A stretch of 64,000 nucleotides of DNA from Clostridia bacterium (lineage in GTDB: Bacteria; Bacillota; Clostridia; Oscillospirales; Acutalibacteraceae), in NCBI GenBank assembly GCA_024404115.1, contig JAKSQM010000003.1, positions 62,001 through 126,000 on the forward strand, written 5' to 3'. Of this stretch, positions 1 to 8,864 are shown in pieces. The position numbers were made by a program, and so were the translations under genes. The notes beneath the pieces were generated by a model. That model made no database searches and was not told the DNA's origin. It saw only the letters and a list, made by a program, of their open reading frames with translations. Each line of letters opens with the position of its first letter. Position 1 is the first letter of the stretch.

Positions 1-1458
1 ATTAAGAAGATATTTTTTAATTGTTTCATCCAGTTTTTCTTTTGGAAGCTCAATGCCTGCCCACAAAGGCAGAAAAGAAACAGGCGAAACAATCTTTACA
101 AATTCATTTGTTTCTGGCAGAACATCATAAAAAATTCCGTCCTCTTCGCACCATAAATTTTCAATGATTTTTTGCGAAAGTTTCTGTGCTTTTTCTTCCC
201 ACATTTTTGCTTTATTTTCATCACCGCAAATCCTGTTAAGCTCTGCGGCGCAGTGAAGCTGATGAAGCACATATGCGTTCATATCGCAGGCATAAGTTGT
301 GCCGTTGTCAAATCGGGGAGAGTCATCCTGCCCCGTTTCAAGTCCGTGAGGGCAGCTGATAAGTCCCTTTTCGCACCCACGGGAATTGAGCCACCAATCG
401 TTATTCTTTTCAATGGCAGCGAGCATTTTCTTAATAAAATCAGCGTCATTATCCACCTTAGCTATCCTCATTGTTGCCCAGCCAACAAGCGCAGGCTGTG
501 AATAGTGGGGACGCTCCCATGTTGAGCACATAAACTGCGGAAATTTGCCGTCGGCACGCTGAAACTCTGCAATCTGCAAAAGAAATTCCTTTGCAAGTGA
601 AAGCGAAAATTTCTCATATGCAAGATTCTGAAAACAGGTGTCCCACAAAAAGTGAGTGGGGTATGAGCCTCGACTTGGAAAAGATGAAATGTGTTTGTTA
701 AGCTTGCCTGGAGCTTTTGCAAGATTTGCCGTCAAACCGTAAGCGGCTTTTGCAACAATTTTTTCTTCCAACTCTGATTTAATTTCAAGGTCAAAATCTT
801 CGAAGCATTGAAGATAAAATTCCCTGCATTTTTCTTTTGCTTTAGAAAAATTTTCTGGAGAATTTTTTATTTTTTCTTTTGCATTTTTTCTGTCGATTTC
901 TAAAGCTTTAACTGAAAAAGTGAATGCGATTTTTCTACTTTCTGCATTGGCAAAAATATTATTTTCTTCAACAAAAAATTTTCCGCAAACGGCTTTTAAA
1001 TAAATATAAAAAGGAACTGTTTCGTCGGGATCTCTGTCGTCTGTGTTAAAAGAATATCCGCAGATTTCAATTTCTTTTTCGTTGTGATTTTCAATCCAGC
1101 ACGAATGAAGCTTTTCAGATTTTTCTGAAAATAATTTTACTGAATCGAGATTTTCTGAGGCGAAATATATTGTGTCTGTGTCAGTAAAGGTCAGCTGTGC
1201 ATTCTGCTCCTTTTCACCAAAAAATATTGAAAAAGCAGATGAAAGATTTTTGTTTTGCTTCAAATTAAAATCAATAAAGTTATCCCACAATATTCTTGAA
1301 GAACGGTTGTAGTGAAGCCACAAGCTTCCTGCACCTTTTTTATTTTCAGAAACCTCAATACCGATGTTGGAACACCATGGGCTGAAAGTTTTTTGCATAG
1401 AAGAAAAATCGTTGATTGAACTGAATTTTTCTATTAAATTTTCTTTATTTAAAATCAT
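1..1458 (-). CDS. GH63/MGH1-like glycoside hydrolase, 3' part beyond the window
   Basis: An uninterrupted reading frame starts at the ATG ending at 1458 and is still open at base 1, so at least 486 residues are present and the C-terminus lies outside. The N-terminal 200 residues look like a beta-rich cap. After that come an FLWDTCFQ motif, a GWATMRI helix and a PHGLETGQDDSPRF segment. These are typical of the (alpha/alpha)6-barrel glucosidase/trehalase group (GH63, MGH1-like), where the Asp in DDSPR is normally catalytic. No signal peptide is seen, so it probably acts in the cytoplasm on an imported oligosaccharide. Its ATG overlaps the TGA of the upstream hydrolase gene as ATGA, so the two are likely translationally coupled. 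The family call is fairly secure; the substrate is unknown. Confidence 0.8.
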   Translation of the reverse strand, partial: MILNKENLIEKFSSINDFSSMQKTFSPWCSNIGIEVSENKKGAGSLWLHYNRSSRILWDNFIDFNLKQNKNLSSAFSIFFGEKEQNAQLTFTDTDTIYFASENLDSVKLFSEKSEKLHSCWIENHNEKEIEICGYSFNTDDRDPDETVPFYIYLKAVCGKFFVEENNIFANAESRKIAFTFSVKALEIDRKNAKEKIKNSPENFSKAKEKCREFYLQCFEDFDLEIKSELEEKIVAKAAYGLTANLAKAPGKLNKHISSFPSRGSYPTHFLWDTCFQNLAYEKFSLSLAKEFLLQIAEFQRADGKFPQFMCSTWERPHYSQPALVGWATMRIAKVDNDADFIKKMLAAIEKNNDWWLNSRGCEKGLISCPHGLETGQDDSPRFDNGTTYACDMNAYVLHQLHCAAELNRICGDENKAKMWEEKAQKLSQKIIENLWCEEDGIFYDVLPETNEFVKIVSPVSFLPLWAGIELPKEKLDETIKKYLLN

Positions 1459-3644
1459 TTTATAATAAGCTCTCTTTCACCGATTTTGCTTTCAAATGAA
1501 ACAAGAACGGTCTGTGTCTTTTCGTCATAAATGCACTGTGTCTTTTCACCGTCAATTGTGGCTTCGTTGACGCTGAACGGAACTTTAAGTCTGATATTTG
1601 CATTAAGGGGGCTTGCACCACGAAGCTTAACAGTGATTTCTTTGCCGTTTTCTTTCAGCTCATAAACTCTTGCAGATGTGCCGATAACGCACAGCTTTTC
1701 ATTCTTGATTTTATCAAGGTCAAGGAGCATACATTTATCGTTTTCGTGAAGTGTAACCTTTTCTGTCAACGCAAAATCTGGTGTAAACATATCAACAAAA
1801 TTGCCCTCAAATGTGAGCGGTTCGTCGTTTACACTTTCGTCCATAACAGCGGCAATAATGTAGTTGCCACGCTCAATTGAAAGGTAGTTTTTGTATTCGG
1901 GAACAATGCCTTTTTCTTTAAGAACAGTGCATACAAATTCACGAAGCTTCTCTGCATTTTCTTTTGAATAACTGAAAATGCAGGGGTTAATATCCCACAC
2001 GGCGGCAATGCCTTTTCCGCAGGTGAAAATTTCTTTTTCATTCTTTGGCTCAATGCCCAGCATATTGAAAAGATGCTCCGCAGGATTTTTGTATTTGCCT
2101 GTCCACCAAGAGTCAATGCTGTTGTAGGGGTCCTCACCGTTGCCGATATAAATAAGTGTGCCACCCTGCTTAACCCACTCTGCCAGAGAGTTATTGATGT
2201 CGGGATAATCTGGCTTCATAAATTCGTAGCTGAGAACGAGAACAGAATAATCGTCAAGATAGCCTGCATAACGGCGTGCGTTATCAAGAAGCACAGGGCG
2301 AACAGGAACGCCGTATTTCAGCATGGGAAGTGCCAGTGAATAGAACCCAGGGAATGCAGAAGCAGACATATATTTGAGCATAAGCTCCTTGTCAACATTC
2401 TCATCTTTAAACAGTTCATTTTTAAATCTTTCAACAACTGCAGGGTCATCACGAAGCACCGTGCCTGTTTCACGCTTTGCCTCTTCTGAGAATAAGTGGT
2501 CGGGATATTCTCTCTGATAAAGCTGGCAGTCGCCCATCAGCACGCCGATTTTAAGTCCCTTTTCTTCGCAGTTTTCAATTGTGCCAAGTGTGTTGAATGT
2601 GTTGTTAAGAATTGTTGCATATTCCTCTGGAATTGTGATTCCATCGGGTGAATTTTTGGGGTAGGTGTTTGTAAAAACACGGTTAGGCCACGGACAGATT
2701 TCATATGTATTTATACGGGGATGAAGCAGTGAAGCTGCAACTGTGCAGAAATAATTTTTGCGGTAATCGTTCCAGTCAAAAATGGGGTTATCCTCAATTG
2801 GGTCGTGGAGGAACCACATCTTTCTGCCTGTGCCCTTAACAAGCTCCTGCATAACACCGTATTCAAGATATGCTGTTTCAAATGTGCGCTCTTTAAATTC
2901 GCCGTTAAACCAGTTCTTTTCTCTTGCTGTGCCTGTCCATACCTGCGCAATGCAGCCGTCAACGCAGGGAATGTCAGAAAGCTTGCCCTCGGGACTTACA
3001 ATCTTCCACTGGGTGTAGTTAAGAACTGAGTGGGTGGGAATATAAAATCTGATTGCCTTGTTGTATTTTCTTAAAGCATATTCCTTAATGCCAGAGCTTA
3101 CTCTGTCAATTGTTCTTGTGTAAAGATATGCTTTAAGGCGGGAGCATTTGTATTTTGCATCTGCACTTTCGTGAGGGGGAGTCCAATCCTTGCCATAATA
3201 GATTCTGAATTCTCTTTTGAATGCCTCTGAATAGCCAGCTCTGTCCCAAAATTCTGGCTCTTCAACATGGATAGCCTCAACACCTGCGTCAACAATCACT
3301 TTCAGCTTGTTTGTGATGTAGTCGGCAAACGAAACTGTAGGCACCATATAGGGGCAATCCTTGCCGTGGGCAATGATGTTGCCGTCCCTGTCTGTCTGTG
3401 CCTCGTCCCAGTGGTTGATGCCGTCATATCTGCCATAAAGATAGTCAGAATAAGAGCCCCATGAAATGCCTGTCATAAAATGAATAACATAGCCCTGCTC
3501 TCTGTATTCTTTGATTCTTTCGGGTGCGGTGTCGTTAAGTCCGTAAACCATAACAAAATCGCACTGACTGTCGATTTTATCAAACCATCTTGCGCTTGCC
3601 TGATAGCCTGTGCGCTCTTCATTTTTATTTCTGATAAATGCCAT
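1455..3644 (-). CDS. Large intracellular TIM-barrel glycoside hydrolase with GATase-like middle domain
   Basis: The protein has 729 residues if the ATG at 3644 is used. A TTG eight codons upstream (3668) also keeps the frame open but has no ribosome binding site, whereas AAAGG lies about 12 bases before the ATG. The first 350 residues read as a TIM barrel, with the acidic run VEEPEFWD (about residues 127-134) at a beta-strand end as expected for clan-A catalytic acids. Residues 430-560 resemble the glutamine-amidotransferase-like domain found after the barrel in GH42-type enzymes (VLVLSYEFMKP, GGTLIYIGNGED). A beta-rich C-terminus follows. No signal peptide is visible. It is first in an operon with the GH63-like gene. 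I cannot assign a GH family number. Confidence 0.7.
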   Translation of the reverse strand: MAFIRNKNEERTGYQASARWFDKIDSQCDFVMVYGLNDTAPERIKEYREQGYVIHFMTGISWGSYSDYLYGRYDGINHWDEAQTDRDGNIIAHGKDCPYMVPTVSFADYITNKLKVIVDAGVEAIHVEEPEFWDRAGYSEAFKREFRIYYGKDWTPPHESADAKYKCSRLKAYLYTRTIDRVSSGIKEYALRKYNKAIRFYIPTHSVLNYTQWKIVSPEGKLSDIPCVDGCIAQVWTGTAREKNWFNGEFKERTFETAYLEYGVMQELVKGTGRKMWFLHDPIEDNPIFDWNDYRKNYFCTVAASLLHPRINTYEICPWPNRVFTNTYPKNSPDGITIPEEYATILNNTFNTLGTIENCEEKGLKIGVLMGDCQLYQREYPDHLFSEEAKRETGTVLRDDPAVVERFKNELFKDENVDKELMLKYMSASAFPGFYSLALPMLKYGVPVRPVLLDNARRYAGYLDDYSVLVLSYEFMKPDYPDINNSLAEWVKQGGTLIYIGNGEDPYNSIDSWWTGKYKNPAEHLFNMLGIEPKNEKEIFTCGKGIAAVWDINPCIFSYSKENAEKLREFVCTVLKEKGIVPEYKNYLSIERGNYIIAAVMDESVNDEPLTFEGNFVDMFTPDFALTEKVTLHENDKCMLLDLDKIKNEKLCVIGTSARVYELKENGKEITVKLRGASPLNANIRLKVPFSVNEATIDGEKTQCIYDEKTQTVLVSFESKIGERELIIK

Positions 3645-3690
3645 AGTATCACTCTGCCTTTTGGTCAATTTTTGTTTTTGTTTTGCTTAC

Positions 3691-3720
3691 AGTATAATAC
3701 TTTAAACAGTCAAAAGTCAA
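3691..3720 (-). promoter_or_regulatory. Sigma-A promoter of the leftward hydrolase pair
   Basis: On the minus strand a TTGACT -35 box (3715-3720) and a TATACT -10 box (3691-3696) are separated by 18 bp, about 45 bp upstream of the ATG at 3644. Confidence 0.75.
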
Positions 3721-3907
3721 TGAACTTTTAAAATGACTATATATTTTTTATTTTTGCATTTATAGAATTTAGTATATTTGCACAAATTGCCGTCAATTTA
3801 TTTGTTGAAATGACATCTACCGATAAATTAGCGAATATAAAAATATAGACAAATTTTTACTTTATCTTAATTTTTTAGATTTATTTTGACTTATTGCTGC
3901 CACTGTA

Positions 3908-3936
3908 TTGCAAATTTTAAAGAAAAAATTTATAAT
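3908..3936 (+). promoter_or_regulatory. Sigma-A promoter of the rightward carbohydrate operon
   Basis: TTGCAA (3908-3913) and TATAAT (3931-3936) are spaced by 17 bp, about 44 bp before the first ATG of the operon. The intergenic stretch 3669-3979 otherwise holds only AT-rich sequence and the divergent promoter; I see no operator palindrome. Confidence 0.8.
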
Positions 3937-3979
3937 TATAATGATTTAAACTATTTACTATCAAAAAGGAGAAAAAATT

Positions 3980-4972
3980 ATGGTTATAGTTAAAGCAATA
4001 CTTTCAAATTTTATGGCATTCCTTATGGCGTTTGTCATGACAATCTTCCCCTATGCAGGACTTGAAAAGCCTGTTATCAACACAAAAAAAGACGATTGCA
4101 AGCTGCTTGTTGAGATGATTTCAGATACACATCTTGAGCAGAATGAAATTGTTCGCCCTTGGTTCCTTAAAAAAGGCCTTAAAAACCTTGCAAAAGCAAA
4201 GGTTGATGTTGACGCTGTTGTTGTTGCAGGCGACCTTACAAACTATGCTGACGAACCCTCACTTGCAGACTATTTTAAAATCATCAAAGAATACAGCCCT
4301 GCACCTGTTGTTTCTGTTGCAGGTAACCACGATATTAACCACGCTGGCGACAGAAATAAAACTGACATCACAAGAGAGCAGGCAAAAGAAAACTTCATTA
4401 AATACAATAATGAATACATGGGCACAAACCACGAAGATAACTATTACTCAACCGAGATTAAGGGATATAAATTCATCGTTCTTGGCGATATAGTTTATAA
4501 CGGCGGTAACTGGGATTCAATGACAATGGGCGACGAGCAGATTGCTTTCCTTGACAGCGAGCTTGCCTCTGCCAACGGCGAGCCTGTTTTCGTTTGCTGC
4601 CACTGGCCTATGGACGATATGAACGGTCAGAGCACAATCTGGCCCGACAGCGGAATTTTACTTGACAGAAACCCCATCAAAGATATTCTTGAAAAATACG
4701 ATAATGTTTTCTATGTAAGCGGTCATATGCACGCTGGCATCAAGAGCAATGCTGTTGACGAAAAATACGGACTTGCAAGCGTTGAAAAAGTAAACGGCGT
4801 TACATACATCAGCCTGCCCACTTACGGTATCGTTAACATTTTCGGCAATCCCTTCTCATGCAACGGTATGCAGTTAGAGGTTTATGATGATGAAGTTATT
4901 ATCAGACCCAGAAACTTTGTTACAAACAAGTGGTTCACAAATTCTGTTTATCACATTGATTTAACAAAATAA
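3980..4972 (+). CDS. Secreted or membrane-anchored calcineurin-like phosphoesterase
   Basis: This 330-residue protein starts with a hydrophobic segment (residues 5-27) that could be a signal peptide or membrane anchor. It carries the full set of calcineurin-like metal ligands: SDTH (48-51), GDLT (84-87), GNHD (115-118), CHWP (207-210) and GHMH (248-251). The family hydrolyses phosphomonoesters or diesters with two metal ions; the substrate here is unknown. AAAAAGGAG lies just before the ATG. It is the first gene of a long operon with sugar transport and hydrolase genes, so a role in freeing phosphate from sugar phosphates or surface polymers is possible, but that is inference. Confidence 0.85.
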   Translation: MVIVKAILSNFMAFLMAFVMTIFPYAGLEKPVINTKKDDCKLLVEMISDTHLEQNEIVRPWFLKKGLKNLAKAKVDVDAVVVAGDLTNYADEPSLADYFKIIKEYSPAPVVSVAGNHDINHAGDRNKTDITREQAKENFIKYNNEYMGTNHEDNYYSTEIKGYKFIVLGDIVYNGGNWDSMTMGDEQIAFLDSELASANGEPVFVCCHWPMDDMNGQSTIWPDSGILLDRNPIKDILEKYDNVFYVSGHMHAGIKSNAVDEKYGLASVEKVNGVTYISLPTYGIVNIFGNPFSCNGMQLEVYDDEVIIRPRNFVTNKWFTNSVYHIDLTK

Positions 4973-4997
4973 TCACTCACTTTAAGGAGGAATAAGA

Positions 4998-5888
4998 ATG
5001 GCAACCTGCCCCAAATGCGATTATAAGTTAAAAATAACTGATATTTCGCAGTATTGCCCCAAGTGCAAGGTTAATATGCGCTTCTTTGGCTTTGAAGAGA
5101 ATTTCTACAGAGAAGCCAAAATCGCAGAGCTTTCACAGGCGGGTATTCTTTGTAAAGTCAGACGACTTAAAACAGCTTTTATCGGCTCAAAGCTGACTAT
5201 TGCAAGGCTCATAGTTATGCTTCTGCCAGCGGTGGCATTGTTGCTTCCCTCTGGCAGCGCACAGGTAGCCTTGCCCTATAAAGTAACAGATATTCCTTTC
5301 AGCATCCTCGGTATTGTGAACCTTTTCACCTCAGGCGATTTAGGTTACATATCATCTATGACAGCCTCACCCTTTGCAGGGGCAGAGTTCAAAAAGCTCC
5401 AGCTTGCCATTTTTGCACTTTTGGCAGTGGCATTTTTGGCAGTGGTAGTTTTTCTTACATCTCTGCTTTGCTTTATCAGCGTTAAAAATATGCAAAAAAT
5501 CACATCTGTTGTGGCTGCCCTTGGCATTGTCGGCGCAGTTGTTTCAATGATTATTACTTCATCATTTGTTTTAGCTGTTAAGAATTCTGCAATCGTCAGC
5601 GGCAAAAACGGATTTGGAATGTTGGCAGTTATTGCAATGTTCGGCGTTGTTCTTGCAATCAATCTTATTCTCAGTATAAAGGGCATTAAGGTTGAATATG
5701 ACGAGGGTATGCTTGAAAGAGCAGAAATCTATAAAAAGGTTAAAGCAGGCGAGGTTTCAATTGATGACCTGCCCCAGCCCGTTGTTGAAACGGCTGCCAC
5801 AAGGGCAATTGATGAAGAAATCGCCAAAGAAGAGAAAGCGTATAAAGAGAAGCATATGGCAGGAGGTGAGAGCGATGACCAAGGCTAA
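4998..5888 (+). CDS. Zinc-ribbon multi-pass membrane protein, function unknown
   Basis: The protein has 296 residues. It begins with a zinc ribbon (CPKC at 4-7, CPKC at 20-23) and then about four hydrophobic segments between residues 70 and 230, with a charged, probably cytoplasmic tail. A perfect TAAGGAGG precedes the ATG. Its last 14 bases overlap the start of the next gene, so the two proteins are probably made together and may act together. Such zinc-ribbon membrane proteins are common in Clostridia, mostly without assigned function. I do not recognise a specific family. Confidence 0.75.
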   Translation: MATCPKCDYKLKITDISQYCPKCKVNMRFFGFEENFYREAKIAELSQAGILCKVRRLKTAFIGSKLTIARLIVMLLPAVALLLPSGSAQVALPYKVTDIPFSILGIVNLFTSGDLGYISSMTASPFAGAEFKKLQLAIFALLAVAFLAVVVFLTSLLCFISVKNMQKITSVVAALGIVGAVVSMIITSSFVLAVKNSAIVSGKNGFGMLAVIAMFGVVLAINLILSIKGIKVEYDEGMLERAEIYKKVKAGEVSIDDLPQPVVETAATRAIDEEIAKEEKAYKEKHMAGGESDDQG

Positions 5889-7257
5889 GAAAAAGGCTGA
5901 TAAAGTAACCGTTATAACGGTTATAGTTGTTGTTTTCCTTGTTCTTGTTTTTATTGCAGGATTCATCTGGGGACTTAACAATGTTCTTGCTATGGAGGGC
6001 ACAATGCCGCCAAGCGAAAATGTTGAAAGCCTTTCACCTGCTCCCGAAACAAAAGAGGATGCCGTGAAATATCTTGAGCTTTGCCTTAACAAGGCACTTG
6101 AAGAGAAGCCATATTTTGAAAGCCATTCTGAATATGACATTGATAAAGACACTTTAGAAACAGACGGCTCTTCTCAGCTTAAAGATACACTTCTTTACAC
6201 AAGCGATGCTTTCACAGATTATCTTAACGATAACGCACCGAAAGCACAGGCAGACTATTTCAAAGGCTTTGACGCTCTTTTAAGAAAGCCTCACATTTCA
6301 GCATCTGATATTGAGGATTTCAACTGCGATTACATTTTTTATAAATGTGAATCCTGCGGTGAAGAGAGCGACGAACCTCTCGCAAAATGCGATGCCTGCG
6401 GTAACGAAAATCCCTATAACTTAAAATACCGTGATGAATACACAATCAGCTTCACACTTAAAAACAGTGATGATGTTCTTAAAAATAACTTCGAGCCTAA
6501 AGAGGGCAAAGAAGCACTTGCCTTAATGGGTGAGGATGTTAAAAACACTGTTGATGTTGAAAATCTTAAAATTGATTATGAGCTTCTCACAGTTACATTT
6601 AAGGTGAACAGACTTACAGATGAAATTCACAATCTTCAGTTCAGCCGTGAAATGAATGTTAAGGCAGACGCTTCATTCAAGGGCGATTTTGAAAAGGCTG
6701 GCAAGTTCAGTTCAACATTCAAAATGACAAAGGATGATTATTTCGATTTCACATGGCCGTCAGTTGTTCTTTCGGATAAAAAGAAAACTGTTGAGCCTAA
6801 AAAGAGCGATAACCTCCTTGCAACACTTACCTGTGATGACCCGCTTAAATATGATGTTAAGTGGGAAAGCTCAGACGAAAATATTCTCACCATTGATGAT
6901 GAGGGATATTTCAAGGCAGGCGACGAAGCAGGCGAAGCAACTGTTACCGCTTCGTTTGATTTTGGCGGCAAAACATATTCAGATACCTGCAAGGTGCTTG
7001 TAAGATACTCTGTTGAATCAATTAAAGTTTCAGATAAAAAGATGGATATGAAGCAGGGCGAAACAAAGAAATTAACAGTTGATGTTTCACCTAAAAAAGC
7101 AACTATTAAGACGGTTAAATGGTATTCGCAGGATGAATCAATTGCAACAGTTGATGAAAACGGCGTTGTTACCGCAGTTAAAAAGGGCACGGTTAATGTT
7201 TATGCCCTTTCAGATGATGAATTTTATAAATCTACTTGTGAGGTGAGAGTTAAATGA
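5875..7257 (+). CDS. Membrane-anchored protein with internal zinc ribbon and two Big_2 Ig-like domains
   Basis: The start at 5875 (AGGAGG nine bases upstream) gives 460 residues; the frame is open further upstream, but that part only shadows the preceding gene. A single hydrophobic segment (about residues 10-35) anchors the protein. Residues 150-180 hold a second zinc ribbon (CESCG ... CDACGNEN). The C-terminal 170 residues contain two bacterial Ig-like Big_2 repeats with the usual pattern of VxxSSDENILTIDDEG and SQDESIATVDENGVVTA. Big_2 domains are usually extracellular, so the zinc ribbon would lie outside the cell, which is unusual. It overlaps the upstream zinc-ribbon gene by 14 bp and the symporter gene by 4 bp. 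Confidence 0.8.
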   Translation: MTKAKKKADKVTVITVIVVVFLVLVFIAGFIWGLNNVLAMEGTMPPSENVESLSPAPETKEDAVKYLELCLNKALEEKPYFESHSEYDIDKDTLETDGSSQLKDTLLYTSDAFTDYLNDNAPKAQADYFKGFDALLRKPHISASDIEDFNCDYIFYKCESCGEESDEPLAKCDACGNENPYNLKYRDEYTISFTLKNSDDVLKNNFEPKEGKEALALMGEDVKNTVDVENLKIDYELLTVTFKVNRLTDEIHNLQFSREMNVKADASFKGDFEKAGKFSSTFKMTKDDYFDFTWPSVVLSDKKKTVEPKKSDNLLATLTCDDPLKYDVKWESSDENILTIDDEGYFKAGDEAGEATVTASFDFGGKTYSDTCKVLVRYSVESIKVSDKKMDMKQGETKKLTVDVSPKKATIKTVKWYSQDESIATVDENGVVTAVKKGTVNVYALSDDEFYKSTCEVRVK

Positions 7258-8861
7258 GCGAAAAACCAAAGACAAAGAATTTTGCCGAAAAGGTCTTCGG
7301 TTCAGAAGAAAACTCTGCCGCAAGTCTTGGCGAAAAAAAGCTGAATAAATACAGTAATATTGCTGTTAAAATGTTCCACACCAGCGTTCTTTCCACAAAA
7401 GAAATGATGCTCCCTGCCGTTGGTCAGTTTGCCACAAAAATGACTTGGAGTATCGGACTTTACAGAACGCTCTATTTCGTAAATGTTCTTAAAATTGACA
7501 TGGTTTATGTTACAGCCATTCTTGCACTTATCAGCATTTACGATGTTCTCAATAACCCTCTTATGGGTGCGGTTTATGATAAAACCCGTACCCGTTGGGG
7601 CAAATCAAGACCCTACATCATGTTCACCGCCGTTCCCTATTTCCTCAGCACGGCAATGCTGTATTCGGGTGCTATGTTCCTTGGCGATTCTTCGGGCAAT
7701 GACCCTAAAAAGATAGTTTTCGTTTTCGTCATGCTGTTTGTGCAGGAAACGTTCTCCACTATCTACACAATCCCCAGAGATAACCTTGTAACACTTCAGA
7801 GCGCCAACCCCAAAGACAGAATCACTGTCGGCCTCCTTGTTGAGTATATCGGCGAGCTTGGCTCACAGCTGATTTATGTAATTTTCCCGCCCCTTATGGA
7901 GCTCAATAACAAAGGTTACATTGACTTTGACCTTTCAACACTTTATATGGTGCTTGCAACTGTCAGCGCAATTATCGGCTGCACAAGTAACATCGCAATG
8001 GCAATCGGCTGCCGTGAAAGAATTGTTCTTCAGCCAAAACCTGCACCTGTTTCAAAGTCAATTTTCTACGTTCTCAAAAACAAATATGCACTTCGCAACT
8101 TCATTGCAGATTTCTCTGTAAGCTGGTGGAGCGATGGCGGATATTCATGGGACGTTGTTACCCAGCAGGAAATTTTTGGCGGTTCAATTCCCTCATTCAT
8201 TGCATACCTGCCAAACAATGTTTTCAACACCCTCAGCGTTGCATTTATTCCTTCATTCCAGAAGCTGTTTAAGAATAACAACAAGCGTGCTGTTGTTGCC
8301 CTCAGAATATGGGATATTTTCAGCGTTGTAGGTATGGTTGCATTAGGCTGGAACCTTGTTGATAACAAGTGGGCAATTATCGCAGTTTATGCTATTTTCT
8401 ATGGCTTGAACGGACTTAACAACGGCCCTGCAAATGTATTTGAAGCAGAGCTTAGAAGAGAAATCAACGACTATACAGAATATGTTACAGGCGAGCGTCC
8501 TGACGGTACAGTTAATATCCTTACCGACCTCATTAAAAAGGTAACTCAGCCTATCAACGCTGTTCTTACAATCGTTCTCTTCAAGTGGTCTGGTTATGAT
8601 GCCACAATTCCAATGCTGCCGTGGTCGCAGGGGAGTAAGCTAATCTACCAAAAGGTATTTTTCCTGTTCACGGGTGTCAGCATTATTCCCAACATTATCC
8701 GAATGATTCCTTATATCTTCTATGACCTTGAGGGCGAGAAGAGAGAAAGAATGTATATTGCACTTAATGAGCGCAGAGCTCTTGTTGCAAAAGAACAGGA
8801 AAACGAACAGATGAACGAAATGATTGACGAAATGTCAGAAATGCTGGAAAGTGAGCAGTGA
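7254..8861 (+). CDS. GPH-family (MelB-like) cation:sugar symporter
   Basis: This 535-residue polytopic protein belongs to the glycoside-pentoside-hexuronide:cation symporter branch of the major facilitator superfamily. The signature is the DKTRTRWGKSRPYI loop after the second helix, with an Asn-Pro-Leu-Met segment before it. The protein is longer than typical MelB (about 470) because of N-terminal (about 40 residues) and C-terminal (about 45 residues) charged cytoplasmic extensions. Its ATG overlaps the stop of the preceding gene. Since no ABC or PTS transporter gene is present nearby, this is probably the import route for the glycoside handled by the operon. Confidence 0.88.
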   Translation: MSEKPKTKNFAEKVFGSEENSAASLGEKKLNKYSNIAVKMFHTSVLSTKEMMLPAVGQFATKMTWSIGLYRTLYFVNVLKIDMVYVTAILALISIYDVLNNPLMGAVYDKTRTRWGKSRPYIMFTAVPYFLSTAMLYSGAMFLGDSSGNDPKKIVFVFVMLFVQETFSTIYTIPRDNLVTLQSANPKDRITVGLLVEYIGELGSQLIYVIFPPLMELNNKGYIDFDLSTLYMVLATVSAIIGCTSNIAMAIGCRERIVLQPKPAPVSKSIFYVLKNKYALRNFIADFSVSWWSDGGYSWDVVTQQEIFGGSIPSFIAYLPNNVFNTLSVAFIPSFQKLFKNNNKRAVVALRIWDIFSVVGMVALGWNLVDNKWAIIAVYAIFYGLNGLNNGPANVFEAELRREINDYTEYVTGERPDGTVNILTDLIKKVTQPINAVLTIVLFKWSGYDATIPMLPWSQGSKLIYQKVFFLFTGVSIIPNIIRMIPYIFYDLEGEKRERMYIALNERRALVAKEQENEQMNEMIDEMSEMLESEQ

Positions 8862-8864
8862 TTT

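Noticed and set aside
172-501. 109-codon rightward reading frame
   Set aside because: It is antisense to the GH63-like hydrolase, whose motifs are clearly in the minus frame.
1455-1458. Possible frameshift joining the two leftward hydrolases
   Set aside because: The junction is a clean ATGA stop/start overlap and the two products belong to different folds, so they are separate genes.
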